In this document: positions 57,220 to 64,000 of the stretch, one piece after another
Layout of the letters: every line of letters begins with the position of its first letter
Position numbering within the stretch: position 1 is the first letter of the stretch
NCBI RefSeq assembly: GCF_900102535.1
Contig: NZ_FNBP01000005.1
Location: forward strand, 173,523 to 237,522
Origin: Sulfitobacter delicatus
GTDB lineage: Bacteria; Pseudomonadota; Alphaproteobacteria; Rhodobacterales; Rhodobacteraceae
Direction: 5' to 3'
DNA: 64,000 nucleotides
Translations under genes and position numbers: made by a program
Notes under the pieces: model-generated
What the model was told of the DNA's origin: nothing
Seen by the model: only the letters and a program-made list of their open reading frames with translations
Databases searched by the model: none

Positions 57220-57249
57220 AGGCGCGCCCATAAGCGGCGCGCCTTTTTT
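57220..57249 (+). terminator. Rho-independent terminator of the AhpD-like gene
   Basis: AGGCGCGCC pairs with GGCGCGCCT (9 bp) around a 7-base loop and is followed by TTTTTT. It lies 6 bases past the stop. Confidence 0.93.
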
Positions 57250-57368
57250 CATGCGCGCGGGCTTCTGACGCCCCGCCAACTTCTTCCTTAGCTGACAAAT
57301 CTCTGCCCACCAGAGCTATAGGCATCTGGTGGACCAAAGCTGCTGTCCTTCTTCAAGAGACCTAACCC

Positions 57369-57818
57369 ATGCCTCTCACACAGACCCTTCGCACCCTAGC
57401 TCTTGCTGGGCTTGCCGGTGAAATCGCCTTTGAACTCTACGCTTGGCTCCTGTCCCCCATCCTCTTTGGCGTAGCCCTCGCCCCGGCGAACCTCGTGGTC
57501 GCACTCGGAAAGATCTTTCTGGGGATCACCCTGCCCTATTGGCTTGGGTTCGCGCTGCATATCGCGGTTGGGATCTTCGGCTTTTCCGTTTTCGTCTGGC
57601 TGGTGCATCGTTTGACGCGGCTGGGGCCGGTCCTGTCGGGCGCGCTATCGGGCTTTGCGCTTTGGTTTATCGCGCAAGGGTTTCTGGCGACGCTGGTAGG
57701 ACGCAGCTTTATGATGGGGTTTGGCGCCTATACGCAATCATCCTTTATCGGGCATGTCGGGATGGCGATGGTGATCGGCTATGTGATCGCGACGCTGCAA
57801 CGCCGGCGAGCGGTGTGA
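57369..57818 (+). CDS. Hypothetical four-helix membrane protein
   Basis: A 149-residue protein with about four hydrophobic segments (IAFELYAWLLSPILFGVALA, WLGFALHIAVGIFGFSVFVWLV, LSGALSGFALWFIAQGFLATLV, GHVGMAMVIGYVIATL). No known family is recognised with certainty. It follows the terminator of the AhpD-like gene, so it has its own transcription, and a G-C hairpin follows its stop. Function not known; a small inner-membrane protein is the safest label. Confidence 0.75.
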   Translation: MPLTQTLRTLALAGLAGEIAFELYAWLLSPILFGVALAPANLVVALGKIFLGITLPYWLGFALHIAVGIFGFSVFVWLVHRLTRLGPVLSGALSGFALWFIAQGFLATLVGRSFMMGFGAYTQSSFIGHVGMAMVIGYVIATLQRRRAV

Positions 57819-57827
57819 ATTGAGCGA

Positions 57828-57853
57828 ACGGCAGGTGGTTTGCCGCTTGCCGT
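57828..57853 (+). terminator. Possible hairpin terminator
   Basis: An 11-bp stem with two G-T pairs (ACGGCAGGTGG with CCGCTTGCCGT) around TTTG lies 9 bases after the membrane-protein stop. No T-run follows, so termination is uncertain. Confidence 0.4.
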
Positions 57854-58044
57854 TGGCGTCATGTAGAGCGAACTAGCCGAGGTGGAGTGAGCGAGCTTTG
57901 GCGCTTCAAGTCTGACAATACGCCTAAAAAAGCAACAGACTAACGGGTTTTCTCATCGAATCACCGTTCATTGGCCTTAATTCGGCCATTTCCTTAGGTC
58001 ATTAAAAGATTGACTTAGTAAGTAGATTTTAGTGGTGCGGGATC

Positions 58045-58482
58045 ATGGATCGGCGTTTTAGAGAATTTATGCAGCTTTCGAAGGTTAGATTTAAGCGGGT
58101 GCGCAGCTTCTGCGAAGAGGACAGCGGGTCCGCCACAATTGAGTCCGTGATCTGGCTACCGATTTTCGCCTTCGCACTCGCGCTCATTATGAACGTTTCC
58201 ATGGTGTACTTCTTTGAGTCTCAAATGACGCGAATAGTTCAAGATGGTAATCGTGCGTTTTCCTTGGGACGCCTCGCTGATGGGGACGCAGTACAAGAGT
58301 ATATTCTTGGTCAGCTTACACATCTGGACGCTGACATCTCCGTGGCCACGACGATCTCAGGCGGCTTCGTCCGAACCGATCTTATAGCACCCGCCGGCGA
58401 TCTTATGCCCCTTAGTATGGCCCGCAGTGCATTCAATAACGTGAAAATTCGCGTCAGCGCTCAGCATATAGTGGAGTTTTAG
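58045..58482 (+). CDS. TadE-like pilus assembly protein
   Basis: A 145-residue pseudopilin-like protein. The N-terminal segment EEDSGSATIESVIWLPIFAFALALIMNVSMVYFFE is the TadE hallmark (Glu five residues into the hydrophobic helix after a Gly/Ser stretch). The remainder is a soluble domain. Tad pili mediate adhesion and biofilm formation. GC content is lower than in the neighbouring core genes. The rest of a tad operon is not in this window. Confidence 0.85.
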   Translation: MDRRFREFMQLSKVRFKRVRSFCEEDSGSATIESVIWLPIFAFALALIMNVSMVYFFESQMTRIVQDGNRAFSLGRLADGDAVQEYILGQLTHLDADISVATTISGGFVRTDLIAPAGDLMPLSMARSAFNNVKIRVSAQHIVEF

Positions 58483-58483
58483 G

Positions 58484-59842
58484 ATGGTTCGCAGCAAACA
58501 GTTCGATTGGGTGACTGACGAAGACGGCTCGACGACGATCCTTTCACTTTTTTTATTCATGATTGCGCTTGTCCTCGGCGGGCTTGCAATTGATTTCAAC
58601 AAAGTAGTCTCTGAACGCACCCAGTTGCAGGTAGCTGCCGATAGTGCCGCCCATGCTGCCCTTTATACCCGCGAGCGAGATGGCTCCGAGGCCGCCGTCG
58701 CAAAGGCACTGGAAACAGTTACCGATATGCTCCCCGAAAGCCAGTTCGGAAGCACAGCGCTGATGACCACGGACGTTAACTTCGGAGAATGGAACAAAAG
58801 CGAGCTCACTTTTTCGGAGAACGCCGACTCCACGACAGCCGTTCGCGTTCAAGCCATGATGAAGCAGGAGCGTGACAACGCATCGCGAAATATTTTGTTG
58901 CGACTAATTGGACAAGACACTTTCGACGTAAGCGTGGAGTCCGTCTATTCTACCTACTTCCCTGGGTGCTTTACCGAAGGTTTCGTCGCTGAGGGCGTAG
59001 TGGATATACAGTCGAACAATAGTTTCACGGACGGATTTTGTATCCATTCGAACCAATACGTCAGCATGAATCAGAACAACTACTTCGAACCTGGAACTGT
59101 GGTTTCGATGCCGAACGTCGAAGATCTAGATATTCCTAAATCTGGGTTTGATAAGAACGATGGCCTGCAGACTGCTTTGCGCTCGGGCAGCTATCGCCTG
59201 CGCCTTCTGAACCAGTTGCCCGACATTATCGAGAGCTTTTGGAGCGCAAAGGCTGAGCACCTTCCGCCTTATGTAAGCTCCGGATATTACTATGATGTCG
59301 ATCTAAAGGAGTTTCCCGGATTACCGCCGGACGAGCCAAAGCCCAAAGGAAACACCAATTCCTTAAATCCGTATCATTTTGAGCCTAATACGGTGAACCG
59401 GATGTCGTGTGGAGGTTCTGGAAAAATTACAATGGACGCGGGTTTATACGAGCAGTTTGTTTTCATCTCTGATTGCGAAGTGAAATTTTCCAACGGTGTT
59501 ATTCTTGAAGATGTCGTCATCGCGACAACGGATACGGGTGCGAGTTCACTCAATTCCCCTCAGGGCTTACAAATTGGCCGGCACGACAATTGCGCTCCCG
59601 GAGGAGGTGCCACTCTCATGACCCTCGGCGGCTTTAGTGCCGCATCTTCCTTAAGCGTTCACAACGGACAAATCCTAGCTATGGGGGACATCGATTTCGC
59701 CGCGAATGCCGGTGGAGTGAAAGGAGCGTCGTTCGTCTCCTATGGTCAGATTGATGGAACGAGCAATATGGATATGGGGTACTGCCAAAACTCCGGGATG
59801 GAAGACGTATACCGCGCGCCATACTTCCGGATGGTCGATTGA
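58484..59842 (+). CDS. TadG-like pilus assembly protein
   Basis: A 452-residue protein starting with a TadG/TadE-type segment (DEDGSTTILSLFLFMIALVLGGLAIDFNKVVSERTQLQVAADSAAHAAL), then a long extracytoplasmic part with cysteines and aromatic turns (FPGCFTEGFVAEGVVDIQSNNSFTDGFCIHSNQYVS). It starts one base after the TadE-like stop. No VWA domain was recognised, which differs from many TadG proteins. It is AT-richer than neighbours. Confidence 0.82.
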   Translation: MVRSKQFDWVTDEDGSTTILSLFLFMIALVLGGLAIDFNKVVSERTQLQVAADSAAHAALYTRERDGSEAAVAKALETVTDMLPESQFGSTALMTTDVNFGEWNKSELTFSENADSTTAVRVQAMMKQERDNASRNILLRLIGQDTFDVSVESVYSTYFPGCFTEGFVAEGVVDIQSNNSFTDGFCIHSNQYVSMNQNNYFEPGTVVSMPNVEDLDIPKSGFDKNDGLQTALRSGSYRLRLLNQLPDIIESFWSAKAEHLPPYVSSGYYYDVDLKEFPGLPPDEPKPKGNTNSLNPYHFEPNTVNRMSCGGSGKITMDAGLYEQFVFISDCEVKFSNGVILEDVVIATTDTGASSLNSPQGLQIGRHDNCAPGGGATLMTLGGFSAASSLSVHNGQILAMGDIDFAANAGGVKGASFVSYGQIDGTSNMDMGYCQNSGMEDVYRAPYFRMVD

Positions 59843-60309
59843 TTACCCGACGCTGCTGACGCCTTGGTTATATAATGACGCTTCAAGTCGACTTGTACGG
59901 CGCCTATACGAATGGTTATAGGTCGGGTAGCGTACGCTGTAAGCGTCTTTCCATTTCCATCCGATGGTCACGCCTGCAGTTTCTGGTGAAGAATAGGCTC
60001 CAATCGGACATGTCCATCAAGACGTTAAAGTGTGGCATGCGGTGCCTTGGAATGGACGACAACTCGAAGAGCAGCCCACGCGAATTTTCTCACTAACGCG
60101 CGAGTGGAAAGGGCTCCCATACCAACTGAGAACTGCCAAGCGCATACGCCAAATAACATCTGGCGACGCTGTTGAGTCGGGATATTTGCAATTGCATGAC
60201 CAATCGACCCTTATGGTACGCGCATTATACGGTTTCTTCTGAAATCGCCCACGAACAAACCGGTGCAGCAGAGGGTTAAAAAGAATGTTCCGCTATAACA
60301 AGGTGAGCA
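59843..60309. other. 467-base gap with a possible remnant
   Basis: No complete gene is supported. An in-frame stretch of 82 codons without a good start (59997-60242) occupies the right half; see separate entry. The left part has no clear feature. AT content is high, as in the flanking pilus genes. Confidence 0.5.
59997..60242 (+). pseudogene. Possible gene remnant between TadG-like and GH8 genes
   Basis: An open frame of 81 codons ends at TGA and reads protein-like text such as VWHAVPWNGRQLEEQPTRIF and KGLPYQLRTAKRIRQITSGD, ending MVRALYGFF. It has no ribosome site and its upstream neighbour frame is stopped by TAG. It looks like the C-terminal fragment of a larger protein, perhaps from a surface-polysaccharide or pilus gene. 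Family not recognised. It could be a chance frame. Confidence 0.3.
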
Positions 60310-61296
60310 ATGAATAGGCGCCAACTGCTGATGACCTTACCCTGCATCGCCATGGCGTCCTCTGCTTGGGGGCAAGATCTCACGTTGGACAATTGGAGCG
60401 CTTGGAAAGCGGCGTATCTTAACGAGAGTGGACGGGTCATCGACGATGGTAACGACGGGATCAGCCATTCTGAAGGGCAAGCCTATGGCCTGCTCCTTGC
60501 GCAGGCCTTTGGGGATCGGGACGCGTTCAGGCGTATTGAGGGATGGACCCAGAGCAAGCTCGCGATCCGGCCTGACGGGCTGATGGCATGGAAGTGGCAA
60601 GCCGACGGAGTGGCCGACCTTCGAAACGCCACGGACGGCGACCTCCTGCGCGCTTGGGCGCTGCTGCGTGCCGCGCGAGATTCCGGATGGGGCGAATATG
60701 AGGGTAAGGCCGCGCAAATCTGCCGCGGACTTGTTGAGACCTGCCTTGCGCCTGACCCTCGGGTGGCGAATGAGTTCTTGCTCAAACCAGCCAGCCATAT
60801 GACGGCAACCGACCAGTCGGTGATCGTGAACCCGTCTTATTACATGAGCCGTGCGCTGATCGAACTGGGGGAGGCTTTCGGACTGGTTGATCTACTGCGC
60901 ACTGCCGCGCATGGCGAACAGCTGCTGCGTGATCCCGCAGCCCTGCGCGATTGGATCAATGTCACCCCGAGTGGCATGAAGGCAGCAACAGACTTGTCCA
61001 ATGCCTTTGGCTGGGACGCGCTGCGCATACCGCTCTATTTGTTCTGGTCAGGGCGCCATGACCATCCGGCATTAGGGGCGGCCAGCACCCGCTTCGCGAG
61101 CGCAACCTTGGCCGAGCATGTCGCGACTGTTACGGCCCCGTCGGGACAGTTAATTGCGCAAAGCGACGCGGCGGGTTTTCGGGCGGTGGCCGACCTTGCC
61201 GCCAAAAATCCCCCTGCAAAGCCGCGCCCTGGTCAAAGCTATTACGCTGATACGCTTGCGCTTTTGGCGCAAATTGCATGGCGCGAAGGCATATAA
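60310..61296 (+). CDS. Family 8 glycoside hydrolase (BcsZ-like endoglucanase)
   Basis: A 328-residue secreted enzyme. A signal peptide (MNRRQLLMTLPCIAMASSAWG) leads into the GH8 fold with the catalytic acid E55 in HSEGQAYGLLLA and the family signature NATDGDLLRAWALLRAA containing D109/D111. Such enzymes (BcsZ) act on beta-1,4-glucan and often accompany cellulose synthesis; no cellulose synthase genes are seen in the window. GC is higher than in the pilus genes just before it. Confidence 0.9.
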   Translation: MNRRQLLMTLPCIAMASSAWGQDLTLDNWSAWKAAYLNESGRVIDDGNDGISHSEGQAYGLLLAQAFGDRDAFRRIEGWTQSKLAIRPDGLMAWKWQADGVADLRNATDGDLLRAWALLRAARDSGWGEYEGKAAQICRGLVETCLAPDPRVANEFLLKPASHMTATDQSVIVNPSYYMSRALIELGEAFGLVDLLRTAAHGEQLLRDPAALRDWINVTPSGMKAATDLSNAFGWDALRIPLYLFWSGRHDHPALGAASTRFASATLAEHVATVTAPSGQLIAQSDAAGFRAVADLAAKNPPAKPRPGQSYYADTLALLAQIAWREGI

Positions 61297-61408
61297 TCGC
61301 CACTTTCTCCCTTTAAGATTCAACTTGCTGCGCGTTGGTCAAAGTCGCCTTGCGGCTGCTGCAGAAATACAATCCAACGTAGAATATTGGCTATACTGGA
61401 GATAACGC

Positions 61409-61486
61409 ATGAAGTTGCTACGCCTGATCCTCAGCATCGTACTTATCGCGGTTGCACTATGGGTGAGAACGGCGGTGCAAAATTAG
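61409..61486 (+). pseudogene. Gene interrupted by the IS21 element (5' fragment)
   Basis: An ATG with GGAG 6 bases upstream begins MKLLRLILSIVLIAVALW, a signal-peptide-like start, in the 61409-61462 stretch. The frame then enters the IS left end at 61464 and stops at TAG (61484-61486). This reads as the first 18 codons of a secreted or membrane protein whose remainder would lie beyond the IS, outside the window. It follows the GH8 gene by 112 bases. Confidence 0.65.
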
Positions 61487-61490
61487 ACCA
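61464..61490 (+). repeat. IS21 left terminal inverted repeat
   Basis: Reads TGAGAACGGCGGTGCAAAAT then TAGACCA. Its reverse complement matches the right end at 63974-64000 at about 20 of 27 positions, with the core AACGGCGG-G-AAAA-GACCA shared. Confidence 0.9.
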
Positions 61491-61583
61491 CGGTAGCGCC
61501 GTCGTATTGGCGGTGCGGGCGGCGTAAAATTCGTCCACTTTTTCCCTTCTTGCGGCAGCAGGGAGGGTGAGGAGATTTACACC

Positions 61584-63071
61584 GTGGAACTTTATCTGAA
61601 GGTGAGGCTGGCGCGCAGCGAGGGGATGAGCCAGCGGGATCTGGCGCGCCATTTCAACATATCGCGCGACAGCGTTCGCAAAATGTTGGCGTTCTCGTCG
61701 CCGCCGGGCTACCGGCGCACGAAGGAGATCAAGCGTCCCAAGCTTGATGGGTTTACCGAGATCATCGATGGCTGGCTTGAAGAGGACAGGAAGTTGCCTC
61801 GCAAGCAGCGCCACACGGCGAAGCGGATCCACGAGCGGCTCAGGACGGAACACGAGTTCACCGGCGGCTATACGATCATTAAGGACTACGTTCGGCAGCG
61901 TGAACGACGCACCCGTGAGATGTTCGTGCCGCTGGCGCATCCGCCGGGCCATGCGCAAGCTGATTTTGGCGAAGCGTTGGTTGTGATCGGGGGTGTCGAA
62001 CAAAAGGCCCACTTCTTCGTCCTGGATTTGCCCCACAGCGATGCCTACTTCGTGCGAGCCTACCCGGCGGCGACGGCGGAGGCCTGGATGGACGGGCATG
62101 TGCATGCCTTTGCCTTCTTTGGCGGGGTGCCTCTGTCGGTTCTCTACGACAACGACCGTTGTCTGGTCTCGAAGATCCAGCCGGATGGTACACGGGTCCG
62201 CGCGACGCTGTTCAGCGGGCTGCTGTCGCATTACTTGTTCCGAGACCGCTACGGACGGCCGGGCAAAGGGAATGACAAGGGCAATGTCGAGGGGATGGTG
62301 GGCTATGTCCGCCGCAACCACATGGTGCCGATCCCCCACTTCCCGGATTGGGAGAGCTTCAACACCTATCTTGAAGAGCAGTGTCGCGCCCGTCAGACTG
62401 ATACACTCCGTGGGCACACGGAGACGATCGGCGCGCGCGTGCAGCGGGATCTGGCCGAGATGCGCCCCTTGCCAGCCGCTCCCTTTGAGGCCTGCGCACA
62501 GGCCAGCGGCCGGGTGAGCTCCCAATCGTTGGTCCGCTACGGCACCAACGATTACTCGGTCCCCGTGGCCTATGGCCATCAGGATGTCTGGGTGCGGGCC
62601 TATGTTGATCAGGTGGTGATTGGCTGCCGTGGGGACGTGATCGCACGCCATCCGCGGTGCTACGCGCGCGAGGACATGGTGTTCGACCCGATCCACTACC
62701 TCCCGCTGATCGAACGCAAGATCAATGCTTTGGATCAGGCCGCGCCCCTTGCGGGGTGGGACTTGCCAAAAGAGTTCGACACGCTGCGCCGCCTGATGGA
62801 AGCGCGCATGCTGAAGATAGGGCGCCGCGAGTATGTTCAGGTGCTGCGCCTCCTGGAGACCTTCGGCATGGATGAGCTACACGCCGCCGTAAAGCAGGCC
62901 CTGAAGATGGGCGCGGTCGGCTTTGATGCTGTGAAGCATCTGGTGCTGTGTCAGGTCGAGAAGCGGCCACCACGGCTCGACCTCGACGTGTACCCCTACC
63001 TGCCACGGGCGCGGGTCGAGACGACCTCAGCGGCCAGCTACATGTCCCTGATGTCGGAGGCTGCGAAATGA
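61584..63071 (+). CDS. istA: IS21 transposase IstA
   Basis: A 495-residue DDE transposase. An N-terminal helix-turn-helix (SQRDLARHFNISRDSVRKML) is followed by the catalytic triad in an RNase-H-like fold: D127 in HAQADFGE, D189 in VLYDND, and E236 in GNVEGMVGY. The start is GTG at 61584 with GGAG upstream. The istA stop overlaps the istB ATG (ATGA). With IstB it forms the transposition complex. Confidence 0.95.
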   Translation: MELYLKVRLARSEGMSQRDLARHFNISRDSVRKMLAFSSPPGYRRTKEIKRPKLDGFTEIIDGWLEEDRKLPRKQRHTAKRIHERLRTEHEFTGGYTIIKDYVRQRERRTREMFVPLAHPPGHAQADFGEALVVIGGVEQKAHFFVLDLPHSDAYFVRAYPAATAEAWMDGHVHAFAFFGGVPLSVLYDNDRCLVSKIQPDGTRVRATLFSGLLSHYLFRDRYGRPGKGNDKGNVEGMVGYVRRNHMVPIPHFPDWESFNTYLEEQCRARQTDTLRGHTETIGARVQRDLAEMRPLPAAPFEACAQASGRVSSQSLVRYGTNDYSVPVAYGHQDVWVRAYVDQVVIGCRGDVIARHPRCYAREDMVFDPIHYLPLIERKINALDQAAPLAGWDLPKEFDTLRRLMEARMLKIGRREYVQVLRLLETFGMDELHAAVKQALKMGAVGFDAVKHLVLCQVEKRPPRLDLDVYPYLPRARVETTSAASYMSLMSEAAK

Positions 63072-63832
63072 CCCATGCCCCCGAAATCCTGCTGGAGCAT
63101 CACCTCAAGAGGCTGAAGCTTCCGACATTCCTGCGTGAGTATCAGAAGGTGGCGCGCCAATGCGCCGCCGAGGGCTTGGACCATGTCCAGTTCCTGACGC
63201 GCTTGGTCGAACTGGAGCTGATCGATCGCGAGCGACGGATGGTCGAGCGCCGCATCAAGGCGGCCAAGTTCCCGGCCACCAAAAGCCTCGACAGCTTCGA
63301 CTTCAAGGCAATCCCCAAGCTCAACAAAATGCAGGTGCTTGAGCTGGCGCGCTGCGACTGGATCGAACGGCGCGAGAACGTGATTGCCCTCGGCCCAAGC
63401 GGCACCGGCAAAACCCACGTCGCACTCGGCCTGGGGCTCGCTGCTTGCCAGAAAGGGATGATGGTCAGCTTCACCACCGCCGCGGCCTTGGTCAACGAAC
63501 TGATGGAGGCGCGCGACGAGCGTCGCTTGCTGCGGGTCCAAAAACAGATGGCCAACGCCAAGCTGCTGATCATCGACGAATTGGGCTTCGTCCCTCTCTC
63601 CAAAACCGGGGCCGAGCTGCTCTTTGAATTGATCTCGCAGCGCTACGAGCGCGGGGCTACGCTGATCACGAGCAACTTGCCCTTCGATGAATGGACGGAA
63701 ACCTTCGGAACCGAGCGCCTGACCGGGGCGCTCCTCGACCGGCTGACCCACCACGTCAACATCCTCGAGATGAACGGCGAAAGCTATCGCTTGGCCCAAA
63801 GCCAAGCGCGAAAAGCCACCAAAACCTCCTGA
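63068..63832 (+). CDS. istB: IS21 helper ATPase IstB
   Basis: A 254-residue AAA+ (DnaC-like) ATPase that assembles the transposase on target DNA. Walker A GPSGTGKT (109-116), Walker B LLIIDELGF and the sensor region ITSNLPFDEW are present. The ATG at 63068 overlaps the istA stop; a longer open start at 62948 is not needed. Confidence 0.95.
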   Translation: MTHAPEILLEHHLKRLKLPTFLREYQKVARQCAAEGLDHVQFLTRLVELELIDRERRMVERRIKAAKFPATKSLDSFDFKAIPKLNKMQVLELARCDWIERRENVIALGPSGTGKTHVALGLGLAACQKGMMVSFTTAAALVNELMEARDERRLLRVQKQMANAKLLIIDELGFVPLSKTGAELLFELISQRYERGATLITSNLPFDEWTETFGTERLTGALLDRLTHHVNILEMNGESYRLAQSQARKATKTS

Positions 63833-63973
63833 TCGACAATCCATGCCTTGGCCCTCACGGGCCAAGGCGGCTAGTCAACCGACAGCTATTTGGGGAGCGC
63901 GGTCGACTGGCCGCCAGCACTCTATGCACCCTTCACGCCCAACCCCAAAGTGGCCTACTTTTGCGCCGCCCTT

Positions 63974-64000
63974 TGGTCGGGTTTTACTCCGCCGTTGACA
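63974..64000 (-). repeat. IS21 right terminal inverted repeat
   Basis: Reads TGGTCGGGTTTTACTCCGCC then GTTGACA and is inverted relative to the left end. It ends at the final base of the window, so the sequence beyond the insertion is not seen. Confidence 0.88.

Larger units (their letters stand above)
61464..64000 (+). mobile_element. IS21-family insertion sequence
   Basis: Bounded by terminal inverted repeats: left TGAGAACGGCGG ... (61464-61490) and right ... CCGCCGTTGACA (63974-64000), complementary over most of 27 bases. Second, inner repeats match at 61518-61545 and 63943-63970 (GGCGGCG-AAAA... CCACTTT). It carries istA and istB in the family's order with an ATGA overlap. The right end coincides with the last base of the window, so the full element appears to be present; the target duplication on the right is not visible. 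Confidence 0.93.

Overview
The window looks like chromosomal DNA of a marine alphaproteobacterium of the Rhodobacterales (Roseobacter group, perhaps Sulfitobacter-like). This rests on gene content and order: ctrA beside a DUF1153/SciP gene, an LpxI-type lipid A pathway, a GTTC-N7-GTTC LexA box, DUF1127, Hint-domain RTX proteins, GC-rich codon use and tightly overlapping genes. Species assignment is inference. No rRNA, tRNA or CRISPR array was seen.

Region 1 (1-10 kb): a partial SOS-type gene behind a LexA box; recG-ligA-ctrA-sciP on the minus strand (repair plus the CtrA cell-cycle regulator and its inhibitor); mnmA on the plus strand; then lpxB, lpxI, lpxA and fabZ joined by 4-bp ATGA overlaps. 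Region 2 (10-22 kb): the rest of the envelope-biogenesis supercluster, transcribed leftward in the order pyrH, frr, uppS, cdsA, dxr, rseP, then bamA, skp and fabZ. It is interrupted between rseP and bamA by an alanine exporter, a cation/proton antiporter, a VOC protein and an unannotated 41-codon membrane ORF; lpxD is not seen. Region 3 (22-40 kb): miaA; a peptide/nickel-type ABC transporter with a fused double ATPase but no binding protein; a secreted hypothetical; a lytic transglycosylase; ssb; aroK-aroB; a small membrane protein plus a large secreted unknown ahead of xerD; a phosphoesterase with an altered metal site; a CNNM/CorC protein, DUF2254, a MobA-like transferase and a methyltransferase.

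Region 4 (40-50 kb) is accessory in character: a 971-residue Ig-like/RTX/Hint secreted protein preceded by a translationally coupled 54-codon ORF, a long AT-richer gap, DUF2945-DUF488, DUF1127, a glycine betaine/choline ABC transporter with a hairpin after the binding-protein gene, and three imperfect 186-188 bp tandem repeats carrying conserved hairpins. Region 5 (50-54.3 kb) is the most system-like part: a five-gene coupled stressosome operon, RsbR-RsbS-RsbT, then an ATPase/PP2C fusion (RsbT+RsbX-like) and a protein joining an RsbT-like ATPase to a HisKA_2 histidine kinase. It has no adjacent sigma factor or other obvious output.

Region 6 (54-64 kb): an aldehyde dehydrogenase; a TetR regulator divergent from an AhpD-like CxxC protein across a double palindromic operator; then a lower-GC island with TadE/TadG-like pilus genes, a possible gene remnant, a family-8 glycoside hydrolase, and a short gene cut by a complete-looking IS21-family element. 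That element's right inverted repeat ends exactly at the last base of the window.
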